Below are positions 36,770 to 45,560 of a stretch of DNA of 64,000 nt, in pieces (within the stretch, counting starts at the first letter, position 1; every line of letters begins with the position of its first letter). Where the stretch lies: positions 17,542 to 81,541 of the forward strand of contig JAHDWA010000004.1 in assembly GCA_023382535.1 (NCBI GenBank), given 5' to 3'. Source of the DNA: Anaerolineae bacterium. Lineage in GTDB: Bacteria > Chloroflexota > Anaerolineae > 4572-78 > J111. The translations under genes were made by a program, and so were the position numbers. The notes beneath the pieces are model-generated. The model made no database searches. It was not told the origin of the DNA and was given only the letters and a program-made list of their open reading frames with translations.

Positions 36770-37860
36770 GGGAGCGGCTCACCGATGGGACCGGTACCTC
36801 CGTGATTGGAGGGACTGAGGCGCACTTCATTCGATCCCTCCCTGCCCTGCTTTTACCCATTGCCGCGGCAGGAGCGGCGCTTGCCCTGGTTCCCCTCTGG
36901 CTCGGCGACTCGCGCGTGCTCATGGGCGTCGCCGTCCTCGGGCTGGCCTTTGCCTGTTACACCATTGGCTTCAACGTAATCTTCGGCAGCACCGGGCAGT
37001 TGTTCCTGTGCGTCGGCGCCCTCGCCGGCGTCGGCGGCTACGGCGCGGCCATCCTCGCCGACACCGTGGGGTTGCCCATCGTGGTCAGCATCCTTGTGGC
37101 GACCCTCGCCGCTACCTTCACCGGCGGGCTGCTCAGCTTCGTCGCGGTGCGACGCTCCCTCGGGGTCATCTTCACCGGGATCATCACCCTCATCTTCTCA
37201 CTGTCGTTCGAGGCCCTGGTGCTCGGCCTTAGCGACCTGACCGGTGGGGATACGGGTCGCTTGATTGACAGCGGCGCCGACACCTTTCTGCGGGACCGGA
37301 TCCCGCCCTATTATTTGATGCTCGCCCTCATGCTCGTCTTTCTCCTGGTCCACGGGCTGCTGCGGCGCTCTCACATCGGCTGGGCGTTTCGCGCCCTGCG
37401 CGACGACGAGGTCGCTGCCGAGCTGGCCGGTGTGGACGTGGCCCGTTACCGGGTATACGCGGCCCTGATCGGGGCGGCGATGCTGGGCCTGGCCGGCTCG
37501 ACCTACGCCTTCACCGAGGGCCGCATTAGCCCGACGACTTTCGGATTCGGCGAGGTGGACGTCGTCGTGTTGGTGATGCTGGCCTTCGGCGGTATCGGCG
37601 CCCTGTTCGGCCCGATCGTCGGGGCGGTCACCTTCACCCTCGTTGACGAGGTCCTGATCGAGTTCGGCCAGCTACGGCATGTTGCCTACGGAATTCTCAT
37701 CATTGTTCTGTTCCTAAGGATGCCGCGCGGCGTGATCCCCACCGTGGCCTCCCTTTGGCGCCGCGTTCGCCGGCTGGAAGGCTCAGACGCCGCCAAGACA
37801 ACCGACGCGCCGGCTGGAAAACTGGAGGCGGTTTCAGGGGAATCCCGGTCTGCCGAGTAG
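36766..37860 (+). CDS. livM: Liv-type ABC transporter permease (LivM-like)
   Basis: 364 residues, about ten helices. NVIFGSTGQLFLCVGALAGV and WAFRALRDDEVAAELAGVDV are LivM hallmarks, and a charged cytoplasmic tail ends the protein. Last gene of the transporter; a 183-bp inverted-repeat element follows. Confidence 0.9.
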   Translation: MRERLTDGTGTSVIGGTEAHFIRSLPALLLPIAAAGAALALVPLWLGDSRVLMGVAVLGLAFACYTIGFNVIFGSTGQLFLCVGALAGVGGYGAAILADTVGLPIVVSILVATLAATFTGGLLSFVAVRRSLGVIFTGIITLIFSLSFEALVLGLSDLTGGDTGRLIDSGADTFLRDRIPPYYLMLALMLVFLLVHGLLRRSHIGWAFRALRDDEVAAELAGVDVARYRVYAALIGAAMLGLAGSTYAFTEGRISPTTFGFGEVDVVVLVMLAFGGIGALFGPIVGAVTFTLVDEVLIEFGQLRHVAYGILIIVLFLRMPRGVIPTVASLWRRVRRLEGSDAAKTTDAPAGKLEAVSGESRSAE

Positions 37861-37889
37861 CCGCGACTGTGTGGTTCCTAAAGAACATT

Positions 37890-38071
37890 GAGAGCGATCG
37901 GAAACCCCGAGCGGAACCTTGCCACCGGCGCTCGTCCGGCGATAAAGTCGCCGGACTACCCCACAGCGCCCGATTAATCGGGCTAAAGCCGGGTTGACCC
38001 GGCGCTCTCCCATAGCTTTGGCATTCATGCCGGGGCGGGCCAGGCTAATGAAGTAGTTTCCGAACGCTTTC
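37890..38071. mobile_element. MITE-like repeat, copy A
   Basis: A 182-bp block closely matched at 61894-62076. The ends are imperfect inverted repeats: GAGAGCGATCGGAAAC left and GTTTCCGAACGCTTTC right. Inside are hairpins TCCGGCGATAAAGTCGCCGGA-type and CCCGATTAATCGGG. No transposase is encoded; open frames on its minus strand are by-products of the repeat. A non-autonomous element or a large extragenic repeat. Confidence 0.7.
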
Positions 38072-38120
38072 AACATTAAGATAATTATTTAGCCATGTGT
38101 GAATAAAGGAGGTACCAACT

Positions 38121-39233
38121 ATGTCAAAAATTAATCCACCCTTCCGAGCCGACCATGTCGGTAGCCTGCTCAGACCCCGGGCGGTGCTTGACGCTCGCCA
38201 GCGCTATCAGAACAACGAAATTTCCAAAGCCGAGTTACGCCAGGTCGAAGACAAGTATATCAGCGAGGCGGTTAAAAAGCAGGAGGCCATCGGCTTAAAA
38301 AGCATCACCGATGGCGAATTTCGCCGCGCCTTTTTCCACCTCGACTTTCTGGAACAACTGGATGGCGTGACCGTTACCGGCACCATCGCCGCCAGTTCCG
38401 ATGCCCAGGAAAAGGTTGGCTTCACCCCGCCCAAACTCAGCGTCACCGGCAAACTGCGCCATGCCAGAAATATCCAGGTTGATGACTTTAACTATCTCAA
38501 ATCGCAGGTCAGCCAGACGCCGAAAGTATCTATCCCCTCCCCGACGATGGTTCATTTTCGGGGCGGACGTAAAGCGATTGACATCGAAGCCTACCCCGAT
38601 ATGGACGAGTTTTTTGAAGATTTGGCCCAGTGCTATCGGGACGAAATCAGTGCCCTTTACCAGGCCGGCTGCCGCTACATCCAGATGGATGACACCAATC
38701 TGGCCTATCTGTGCGATCCCAAGATGCGCGCCGGGGCGGTGGAGCGTGGTGACGATCCCAATGAGTTACCTCGAACGTATGCGGCCCTGATCAATGCCGT
38801 AATTGATGACCGTCCTGCCGATTTAACGGTGGGAGTCCATCTGTGCCGGGGAAATTTCCGCAGCACCTGGTTCGCCCAAGGGGGCTATGAACCGGTCGCC
38901 GAAGTGCTTTTCAATGAGCTGAACGTGGATGCCTATTTCCTGGAGTATGACGACGAACGCTCCGGCGATTTCGCACCCCTGCGTTTTGTGCCGGACAGCA
39001 AGACCGTCGTCCTGGGGCTGATAACGAGCAAGCGGCCCGAGTTGGAGCCAAAGCGGGAATTGATCCAACGGGTCGAGGAAGCCAGCAAATATGTGCCGTT
39101 GGATCATCTGTGCCTCAGCCCGCAATGTGGTTTTTCCAGCACGATGCATGGCAACGAAATGACCCACGACGATCAATGGGCGAAACTGGAACTGGTCATT
39201 GATACCGCCCGTGAGATTTGGGGGGATAGTTAA
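38121..39233 (+). CDS. Cobalamin-independent methionine synthase-like protein (MetE C-terminal type)
   Basis: 370 residues, a single TIM barrel like the MetE C-terminal half and B. subtilis YxjG/YxjH. RADHVGSLLRP at the start and SITDGEFRR are typical. Zinc ligands are likely in VGVHLCRGN (His, Cys) and LCLSPQCGF (Cys). It lacks the N-terminal MetE domain that binds polyglutamyl folate, so the methyl donor may differ; a role in methyl transfer from an aromatic substrate is conceivable but unproven. Preceded by AAAGGAGGT. Confidence 0.85.
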   Translation: MSKINPPFRADHVGSLLRPRAVLDARQRYQNNEISKAELRQVEDKYISEAVKKQEAIGLKSITDGEFRRAFFHLDFLEQLDGVTVTGTIAASSDAQEKVGFTPPKLSVTGKLRHARNIQVDDFNYLKSQVSQTPKVSIPSPTMVHFRGGRKAIDIEAYPDMDEFFEDLAQCYRDEISALYQAGCRYIQMDDTNLAYLCDPKMRAGAVERGDDPNELPRTYAALINAVIDDRPADLTVGVHLCRGNFRSTWFAQGGYEPVAEVLFNELNVDAYFLEYDDERSGDFAPLRFVPDSKTVVLGLITSKRPELEPKRELIQRVEEASKYVPLDHLCLSPQCGFSSTMHGNEMTHDDQWAKLELVIDTAREIWGDS

Positions 39234-39295
39234 GTCGTTCTGAGAAAAATGGTTCCCCGGTTAAATTCCTGAATTACTGTTGCCGGAATTTAAAA

Positions 39296-39336
39296 ACAAA
39301 CAAAGGGCTAACCCAATAGGTTAGCCCTTTGTTTGT
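39296..39336. terminator. Bidirectional rho-independent terminator
   Basis: A perfect 18-bp stem, ACAAACAAAGGGCTAACC and GGTTAGCCCTTTGTTTGT, with loop CAATA, lies between the MetE-like gene and the converging end of the exopolysaccharide operon. It can end transcription from both sides. Confidence 0.88.
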
Positions 39337-39421
39337 CACGGGAATATTTGCTTTCTGTTGTCGTCTAAAAATTATCTTCGTGCCCGCAACCAGGCCCAAC
39401 AGATCACCAACGATTCTCAGA

Positions 39422-40993
39422 TCATGCCACAGCCAAGACCTCATACTTGGGCGGGGATTCGTTCAGCAGATCGTAGGCCCAGCCGTTCTGTCGGCGAAGA
39501 AGGTGAGAAATAACATTATTATTACTACTAAGAAACTTGACATTGCTATATTCTTCATTCTGGTAGTCCAGGATTTTACCGCTCTGGATTGCCTCCATCA
39601 CTTGTTGTACACCCTGTTCTACGCTCCATTGAGGCACAAACCCCAAGGTCCTGCGAATCTTACTGAAGTTGACCCGGTAATTGCGCTGGTCGCCATCCAG
39701 GCCCATACTTATAAGCCGGGCAGTTGGAACCAGACCAGCGATGATCTCGCCCACTTGGTGGATGGTAAGATTCTGTTGATCTGAACCAACATTAAAGATC
39801 TGATTGTTCACTAAAGGCAGGGGCGCTTTCAGAACCTCGAAAAGGGCCAGAGCCGCGTCATCAACGTGCAAGAAGGGACGCCATTGGTCACCGCCAAAAA
39901 CGGTGATTTGATTTTCCATAACTGCCTTGGCTGTCAGCAGATTGACGACTAAGTCAAAGCGGGTCCGGCCAGAGAAGCCATAAATGGTACCAAAGCGTAA
40001 AATTACCGGCGCGAAGTGATCGTTAGCCATTTGCACCAGGACTTTCTCTGAAGCAATTTTGCTCCTGGCGTAGAGTGAAACTGGATTCAGTGACGAGTGT
40101 TCGTCCAGTACTTCGTCACTTGCTCCATAAACGGAACAAGTACTGGCAAAAATGAAACGGCTGACACCACTGCCCTTGGCAATCTCCGCAATCATCCGCG
40201 TTGCCATCAGGTTGATCTCAATGGTTAATTCCTCATCCAGGGCACAGGCCGGGTCACCGACAATGGCCCCCAAATGAATGACGGTCTCGACATTGCGCAT
40301 AGCCTGGACCATTTGGTCTACCTGGCGGAAGTCAGCTCGCACGATTTCCAGGTGGGGATGGGATAGAAACCCCTGGATAGGTTCTGTCCCATACAGCAGT
40401 AAGTCGAACAGGCGCACGTGGTAACCTGCGTCCAGCAGCTTGGGAAGCAGGGCCGAACCAATATAGCCGGCCCCACCAATAACCAGTATTTTTTTATCTC
40501 GGCCCTTGTCAGCGGATTTCGGCGCCGGACGTTCTTCTGACCAGATAAATGTACTCCAGTAATCCAGACACCAACGAGCGCCGACCAAAAATACCACGGT
40601 CAAGAGCCAGGCCGGTAACAGAATGCTGCGCGGGAGCGAGATTACATCCCACAAAAGAAAAATCAGGACGCTAAACAGCAGATAGCTCAAACTGATAGCT
40701 TGAGTAATTACCAGCGCTTTATAGCGATCCTGATAAAAACGACTATGGGTATAGAAACCACTCAAATGGAAAACAATAAGGCTAATAGGAGTCAAGAGTA
40801 AAAGACTACCCACATAGGTCTGGACAAAATCCTGGAAAAGAGGGTGCGCTAAGTGGGCGTTTCCCTGGATGCCGACCACCCATAGAAAATGCGCGGCCAA
40901 CGTAGTTAGCAGAGCAGCATTGACCATGATCATATCAGCGGCAATACGCATCAGGGTTTCAGAATTAATCGGTAAACGAAACGCTAATCTCAT
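39422..40993 (-). CDS. NAD-dependent sugar epimerase fused to a membrane domain
   Basis: 523 residues. The first 160 have four membrane helices, like the front of FlaA1/CapD-type polymer enzymes. The rest is an extended SDR: GGAGYIGSALLPKL (173-186), FASTCSVYG (282-290) and Tyr308-x3-Lys312 (YARSK). Typical soluble epimerases are about 320 residues; the membrane front is unusual and suggests action near the membrane on a nucleotide sugar or lipid-linked sugar. ATG 40993 has GGAGGTGA 5 bp upstream. Last gene of the exopolysaccharide operon. Confidence 0.85.
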   Translation of the reverse strand: MRLAFRLPINSETLMRIAADMIMVNAALLTTLAAHFLWVVGIQGNAHLAHPLFQDFVQTYVGSLLLLTPISLIVFHLSGFYTHSRFYQDRYKALVITQAISLSYLLFSVLIFLLWDVISLPRSILLPAWLLTVVFLVGARWCLDYWSTFIWSEERPAPKSADKGRDKKILVIGGAGYIGSALLPKLLDAGYHVRLFDLLLYGTEPIQGFLSHPHLEIVRADFRQVDQMVQAMRNVETVIHLGAIVGDPACALDEELTIEINLMATRMIAEIAKGSGVSRFIFASTCSVYGASDEVLDEHSSLNPVSLYARSKIASEKVLVQMANDHFAPVILRFGTIYGFSGRTRFDLVVNLLTAKAVMENQITVFGGDQWRPFLHVDDAALALFEVLKAPLPLVNNQIFNVGSDQQNLTIHQVGEIIAGLVPTARLISMGLDGDQRNYRVNFSKIRRTLGFVPQWSVEQGVQQVMEAIQSGKILDYQNEEYSNVKFLSSNNNVISHLLRRQNGWAYDLLNESPPKYEVLAVA

Positions 40994-40997
40994 AATG

Positions 40998-42206
40998 TCA
41001 CCTCCGGTGTACACTAATGATATGGCGCACAGATTGAGCCACATCTTCAACATCTTTCGTTGTCATTCGAGGATAAAGTGGCAAAGAGACGATACTGTCG
41101 TAAATCGCTTCCGCTTGCGGCAGATCGCCGCGCCGGTAACCGAAATTTTCCTGGTAGAAAGGATGGAGATGAACGGGGATAAAATGTACGCTAGTGCCAA
41201 TGCCACGTGCTTTCAGTTGTTCGATGAACTCGGCCCGGTCAATTGTCAGGCATTCGGACTTTAGGCGGATAACATAAAGGTGATAAATATGAGGGCGATC
41301 TGGGTGAGAGGTAGGGATTATGAGCTCAGGCAAACCGGCGAAGGCTTCATCATAGTAACGGGCATAACATTGGCGAGTCTCGATGAAGCCGTCCAGGCGG
41401 CGTAACTGGTGGAGGCCCAGAGCCGCCTGAATGTCGGTCATGTTAGATTTATAACCTGGGGCTACGATTTCATAGTACCACGATCCGGCGCTGGTGTAGC
41501 GTTTCCAGGCGTCACGGCTCATTCCGTGCAGCGTCAGCAAGCGCATATGATCTGCCAGCTCGTCGTCGGTCGTAGTAATCATTCCTCCCTCGCCCGTTGT
41601 CATGTTTTTGATGGCATAGAAGGAGAAAGCAGTGGCCTGGCGCAAATTGGGGCGGCGTAAAGCATCGGAACCGATTTTGTGGCCCTGGTAGGTAGTCCCG
41701 ACAGCATGAGCGGCGTCTTCTACCACGGCTAAATTATGACGCGCAGCAATATCTAAAATGGTCTCCAGGTTACAAGCCCGACCACCGAAGTGAACCGGCA
41801 TCAGCACCTTGGTACGAGGTGTGATGGCAGCTTCAACAGCTTCCGGAGATACTTGAAAATCCTCACCCACATCCACCAGGACCGGACGGGCGCCTAGGTG
41901 GACTACCACATTGGCCGTGGCGCAGAAGGTCGTTGTTGGAACGATGACTTCATCACCCGGACCTACTCCCAAAGCCGTCAAAGCAATATGCAGGCCGGCG
42001 GTACAGGAGTTGACCGCTATCGCGTGTTGGGCCTCGACATATTGGGCAAAGTCTTCCTCAAAACGCTTGACTTTAGGGCCGGTGGTGATCCAGCCGGAGC
42101 GCAGCGAATCTACTACTTCGGAGATCTCTTCCTCTCCTATAAAAGGCAAGGCATAGGGTAAAAAACTTTCCCGAGCAATTTCTTGAACCGGTATCTTAGT
42201 GTCCAT
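40998..42206 (-). CDS. DegT/DnrJ/EryC1/StrS family PLP aminotransferase
   Basis: 402 residues. PLP lysine Lys200 in FSFYAIKNMTTGEGG; VEDAAHAVG gives the ring-stacking Asp. The family moves an amino group from glutamate to a keto sugar. The substrate may come from the adjacent epimerase/reductase pathway. It overlaps the PIG-L deacetylase gene by 11 bp and ends 4 bp before the epimerase start. Confidence 0.92.
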   Translation of the reverse strand: MDTKIPVQEIARESFLPYALPFIGEEEISEVVDSLRSGWITTGPKVKRFEEDFAQYVEAQHAIAVNSCTAGLHIALTALGVGPGDEVIVPTTTFCATANVVVHLGARPVLVDVGEDFQVSPEAVEAAITPRTKVLMPVHFGGRACNLETILDIAARHNLAVVEDAAHAVGTTYQGHKIGSDALRRPNLRQATAFSFYAIKNMTTGEGGMITTTDDELADHMRLLTLHGMSRDAWKRYTSAGSWYYEIVAPGYKSNMTDIQAALGLHQLRRLDGFIETRQCYARYYDEAFAGLPELIIPTSHPDRPHIYHLYVIRLKSECLTIDRAEFIEQLKARGIGTSVHFIPVHLHPFYQENFGYRRGDLPQAEAIYDSIVSLPLYPRMTTKDVEDVAQSVRHIISVHRR

Positions 42207-42888
42207 TCAAATGTTCCTTTATTAATTGTCTGACTAAAACGAAGGCTTCGGCTGCCTGCATGCCCACCGTAACGCCGCGTTGTTGGGCAAAGATACGAAC
42301 AGCTTCAGGTGATCGTGGATGAGGAAAAGGCTTTATCTCGCTCTGAAAGGTCTGCCGGTAGGCTTCAAAAGCTCTTAGTTTAGCTTCCAGTGTAGCGGTG
42401 ATATCCACATAGACATTAGGGAGAAAGGCCCACTCGGCGAAAGGCGGTCCCCACTCTGTGGATGAGGCTACTTCATAGCACAACACTTGCTCTACTGGAT
42501 TGTGTCCAAACGGTCGTACAGCAACTAAGGTCGCTGCAAAAATAGCCCGATGATCCTGATTGGCATCACCGCGATGGTGAGTATAAACGACTTGAGGACG
42601 CAGGTCTTGAATCAGGTTGGAGATGGGTTTGATAACTTCCAGCAGGGGAAGGCTGTCCAGGCGTTGGTCGGGTAGATTGGCAAAGTGGACGTTGTGGACT
42701 CCCAGTTCGCTGCAGGCTTTGCGTGTTGCTGCTTTCTGCGGTTCAGTTACATCATGGCGGGCAGTGACCCCATCGGTGACGATCAGCACCGTCACTTGAT
42801 CACCTTGTGATATGTGACAGGCCATCGTCCCCCCTAAGCCAAGAACTTCGTCATCGGGATGAGCGGCTATGACTAAAATTTGTCTCAA
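42196..42888 (-). CDS. PIG-L family (LmbE-like) deacetylase
   Basis: 230 residues. Zinc motif AAHPDDEVLGLGG (8-20) and a second ligand region YTHHRGDANQDHRAIF. These enzymes remove acetyl groups from N-acetylglucosamine or related sugar amides. In an exopolysaccharide cluster it probably edits a sugar. It overlaps the aminotransferase gene. Confidence 0.9.
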   Translation of the reverse strand: MRQILVIAAHPDDEVLGLGGTMACHISQGDQVTVLIVTDGVTARHDVTEPQKAATRKACSELGVHNVHFANLPDQRLDSLPLLEVIKPISNLIQDLRPQVVYTHHRGDANQDHRAIFAATLVAVRPFGHNPVEQVLCYEVASSTEWGPPFAEWAFLPNVYVDITATLEAKLRAFEAYRQTFQSEIKPFPHPRSPEAVRIFAQQRGVTVGMQAAEAFVLVRQLIKEHLNGH

Positions 42889-42950
42889 AATGAGCTTATC
42901 CTTTCTCTAATTAGCAGCTTAATTTCAATAGAATAGCGTGTTATTTGTGG

Positions 42951-43952
42951 TCAATTCTTCAGAGACAACTCTGCCACCACCGGCAAATGTTCCGAGCCTC
43001 CAGACCCGGCCAGCGTACCCGCCTGGCGGGCAAAAAAATGATCGCTGAAAAAAATATGGTCAATACGTACTAACGGCCACAAAATGGGTGGAGCTACAGG
43101 CTCATCTACCCAACAATCCGGATCGGGGGAGGAGGCCGGAAAGGTGAAACCAAACCCCCAGCCGGTTTGCCGGTGAGCATTATACAAATGCCGGGCCACT
43201 AAACGATACGCTTCGGTTTGCTCCGTTGTGTTAAAATCACCGGCGACGATAAACGGGCCGTCAACTGTCTGAAACGCCTCGACTAACGCCAGAAACTCCT
43301 GGTAGTGTTCTATCCAGATTTCTGGCTGTACGATATGTACATTCCACACCGTTATAGAACCCCCTGGTGTGTCCATCCTTACTTTCTGGACCCTGCCCTG
43401 CTCCGGGGCCACGCCCAGCGAGGTTAATGAGTAGCGGCTGATCACCGCTTGCCCCACTTCTGGGGCGTAGAGAAAGTGGAAATCACCGGCGCTTGTTAAG
43501 TAGAGGTCAACTAATTCCCGACGCAATATACCCGCTACGTCTGGCCTGACCTCTTGCAAGAGCAGCAGATCAGGCTGCACCTGCCGGATAACATGAATGA
43601 TCCCTTCAATATTGTGATTATTCGAACAGACACTATAACTCATCATCTTAAACGTTAGGCGGGCCGCCGGCTCTGCCCGCGGCTGGGGCAAAAAAAGAAG
43701 GAGCGAAGGAAGGTCCATCAGTATCATCAAGGTGGCGATAATCAACCACTCCTTCCTGTACCTCCGGTCCAACCAGGCAATAACCAGAACCGGGACCGCG
43801 CTCACCAACAGCCAGGGCGCGAAGTAGTTGAACAGCCGTACGGGAAACCACCGGTCCCCGACCCACCAACGCAAGGGATAACACACCAGCAAGCTCAGGC
43901 CCAAAAGCGAACACCCTAATCGCAGAAGTTTACCTCCTTGGCGCATTACCAT
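42951..43952 (-). CDS. Endonuclease/exonuclease/phosphatase-family protein with membrane front
   Basis: 333 residues. Two or three membrane helices (about 10-90), then an EEP domain: DLLLLQEVRPD (metal-binding Glu), FIVAGDFNTTEQTEAY and a terminal GSEHLPVVAEL (Asp/His pair replaced by Glu-His). The domain hydrolyses phosphodiester or phosphate esters. As an extracytoplasmic enzyme in a polysaccharide locus it may trim a phosphate-linked group; nuclease action is less likely. Confidence 0.82.
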   Translation of the reverse strand: MVMRQGGKLLRLGCSLLGLSLLVCYPLRWWVGDRWFPVRLFNYFAPWLLVSAVPVLVIAWLDRRYRKEWLIIATLMILMDLPSLLLFLPQPRAEPAARLTFKMMSYSVCSNNHNIEGIIHVIRQVQPDLLLLQEVRPDVAGILRRELVDLYLTSAGDFHFLYAPEVGQAVISRYSLTSLGVAPEQGRVQKVRMDTPGGSITVWNVHIVQPEIWIEHYQEFLALVEAFQTVDGPFIVAGDFNTTEQTEAYRLVARHLYNAHRQTGWGFGFTFPASSPDPDCWVDEPVAPPILWPLVRIDHIFFSDHFFARQAGTLAGSGGSEHLPVVAELSLKN

Positions 43953-44030
43953 CGCTCTGGGTCACTTGACATCATAAATTTCAGAAAATCCCTCATAAAA
44001 TCTTGGCATAAGTGTCACTTACAGATTCCA

Positions 44031-44729
44031 TCAGTTTGACAGCATCTTGCCGCCAGCCAGAACCTTGTCCCGTTCCAGATTAACATTGAAAAGCATATCG
44101 AGGTAGCTAAGGAAGGGCACGAAATCGCCAAAGCACTGCTGATAGACCGGATAGTTGTATTCGTGGAACCTAACTGTAATGCCTTCGGCAGCAAATTCCG
44201 CGATGTCGAGATAGTCCCGGCCAAAGGCGCCGGAGAGATATGTATCGGAGCCAAGATACTTGCAGATATCCAGCAGCAGCCGCGGCCCTCTGCCTGACAC
44301 GGGCAGTTCGGAAGCGTAGGTGAACTGGCAGGTAATCCCCAGCAGCTTCAGGGCAGGCTCCCACGAGGCACGATCGAGCTGCGTCAGGGTCTGGGGTGAT
44401 GCTTCGAGGATAGCGGAGATCTCGGCGGCGTAGGTCTCATAGTATGGCGCTTTGCTATACAAGGTATTTAGCGTTTTAACAGCTTTACCCGGCCAGGATT
44501 GGCTGTTGTCAACGTAAGTGTCGAGGATGCGCTGTTCTCGGCTAAATTTACGCATGGGGACAGTCAGCCACTGAGGTCCTTGTGGCGTTTTGAGTTTGGC
44601 CCGGTTCTCCTCGTGGCGTGGAGTAAATTGGACCGTGTCAAAGATCACGAAAACATCGGCCACCATCATTCGGTGTAGATAATGTAAACCTGGAAAGAAT
44701 CGAGGCTGACTGATAACACAAACTGACAT
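44031..44729 (-). CDS. WbqC family protein
   Basis: 232 residues with the WbqC signature VCVISQPRFFPGLHYLHRM and FDTVQFTPRHEENRAKLK near the N-terminus. WbqC-like proteins recur in O-antigen and exopolysaccharide clusters and are often linked to sugar amide formation. ATG 44729 follows GAGGG at 8 bp. Sits 31 bp after the sugar transferase gene. Confidence 0.85.
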   Translation of the reverse strand: MSVCVISQPRFFPGLHYLHRMMVADVFVIFDTVQFTPRHEENRAKLKTPQGPQWLTVPMRKFSREQRILDTYVDNSQSWPGKAVKTLNTLYSKAPYYETYAAEISAILEASPQTLTQLDRASWEPALKLLGITCQFTYASELPVSGRGPRLLLDICKYLGSDTYLSGAFGRDYLDIAEFAAEGITVRFHEYNYPVYQQCFGDFVPFLSYLDMLFNVNLERDKVLAGGKMLSN

Positions 44730-44759
44730 TATTAAATCCCTCAAACAATGAACGTCACG

Positions 44760-45428
44760 TCAATTCGATTTAACCACGTACTGCGGCGGCGGAAGCAGTT
44801 GCTTTCTAGGTGGCAATAGCCAGGAGTGAACCAAGACACAAAAGGCTGTTTGGGTAATTATTTTTAAATCCAGCCAAAGGCTTTGTTGTTCTACGTAGCG
44901 TAGGCTCTCGGCCAACTGGGCCGGGAGATGACGTTCAAGATACCATTCCTGGATAGTTATACCTGCCGGTGGCGGGTCGTGATAGGTCAGGTCAGGGTAC
45001 CAGCGCACTTCGGCTAACGAGGCAATACCGGGACGGACCTGTAAGGTACGCCACTGCTCAGGCGTGTAATGTCGTTGAACAATGTCCCAGTCCTCGGGTC
45101 GCGGGCCGACGATTGACATGTCTCCAGTGAGAACGTTCCAAAATTGTGGCAGTTCATCGATCTTGAACTGCCGGAGTCGTGCTCCGACGGGCGTGATACG
45201 ATCATCGCGCTCCGCCGTGACCCTGCGGTCGACGTTGTCCATGCCGATGTACATTGTGCGGAGTTTAAACATATCGAATGGCTTGCCCCCGAACCCGGCC
45301 CGTTTAGCCCGGTAAAAAGCTGGACCTGAGGACGTTAACTTTACTGCCAGGGCGCCAAGCAAGATCAGCGGCCAAGTTATTAAAAGTACACAACTGGCGA
45401 AAATAACATCAAATGAGCGTTTGATCAT
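44760..45428 (-). CDS. Initiating sugar-1-phosphate transferase (WcaJ/PglC-type)
   Basis: 222 residues. One N-terminal membrane helix, then the bacterial sugar transferase domain: YRAKRAGFGGKPFDMFKLRTM and DELPQFWNVLTGDMSIVGPR, with the catalytic Asp-Glu and PRP motif. It should place the first sugar phosphate on undecaprenyl phosphate, starting repeat-unit synthesis. ATG 45428 follows GGAGGTTACC. Confidence 0.93.
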   Translation of the reverse strand: MIKRSFDVIFASCVLLITWPLILLGALAVKLTSSGPAFYRAKRAGFGGKPFDMFKLRTMYIGMDNVDRRVTAERDDRITPVGARLRQFKIDELPQFWNVLTGDMSIVGPRPEDWDIVQRHYTPEQWRTLQVRPGIASLAEVRWYPDLTYHDPPPAGITIQEWYLERHLPAQLAESLRYVEQQSLWLDLKIITQTAFCVLVHSWLLPPRKQLLPPPQYVVKSN

Positions 45429-45560
45429 TTTGGTAACCTCCACTAAAAAATACAAATAAAGCAAGCACCAGCATAACTGTTTTCATTCCTAAACATAGTC
45501 AGCTACGCTGGAAGGCTTACAACTATTTTTGTTTTAGCGTTTAACAAAAAGAACTATGTT

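Noticed and set aside
37834..38076. Minus-strand open frame with a near-copy at 61881-62117, looking like a conserved protein
   Set aside because: The similarity is due to the repeated 183-bp element itself; palindromes run through the frame and there is no ribosome site.
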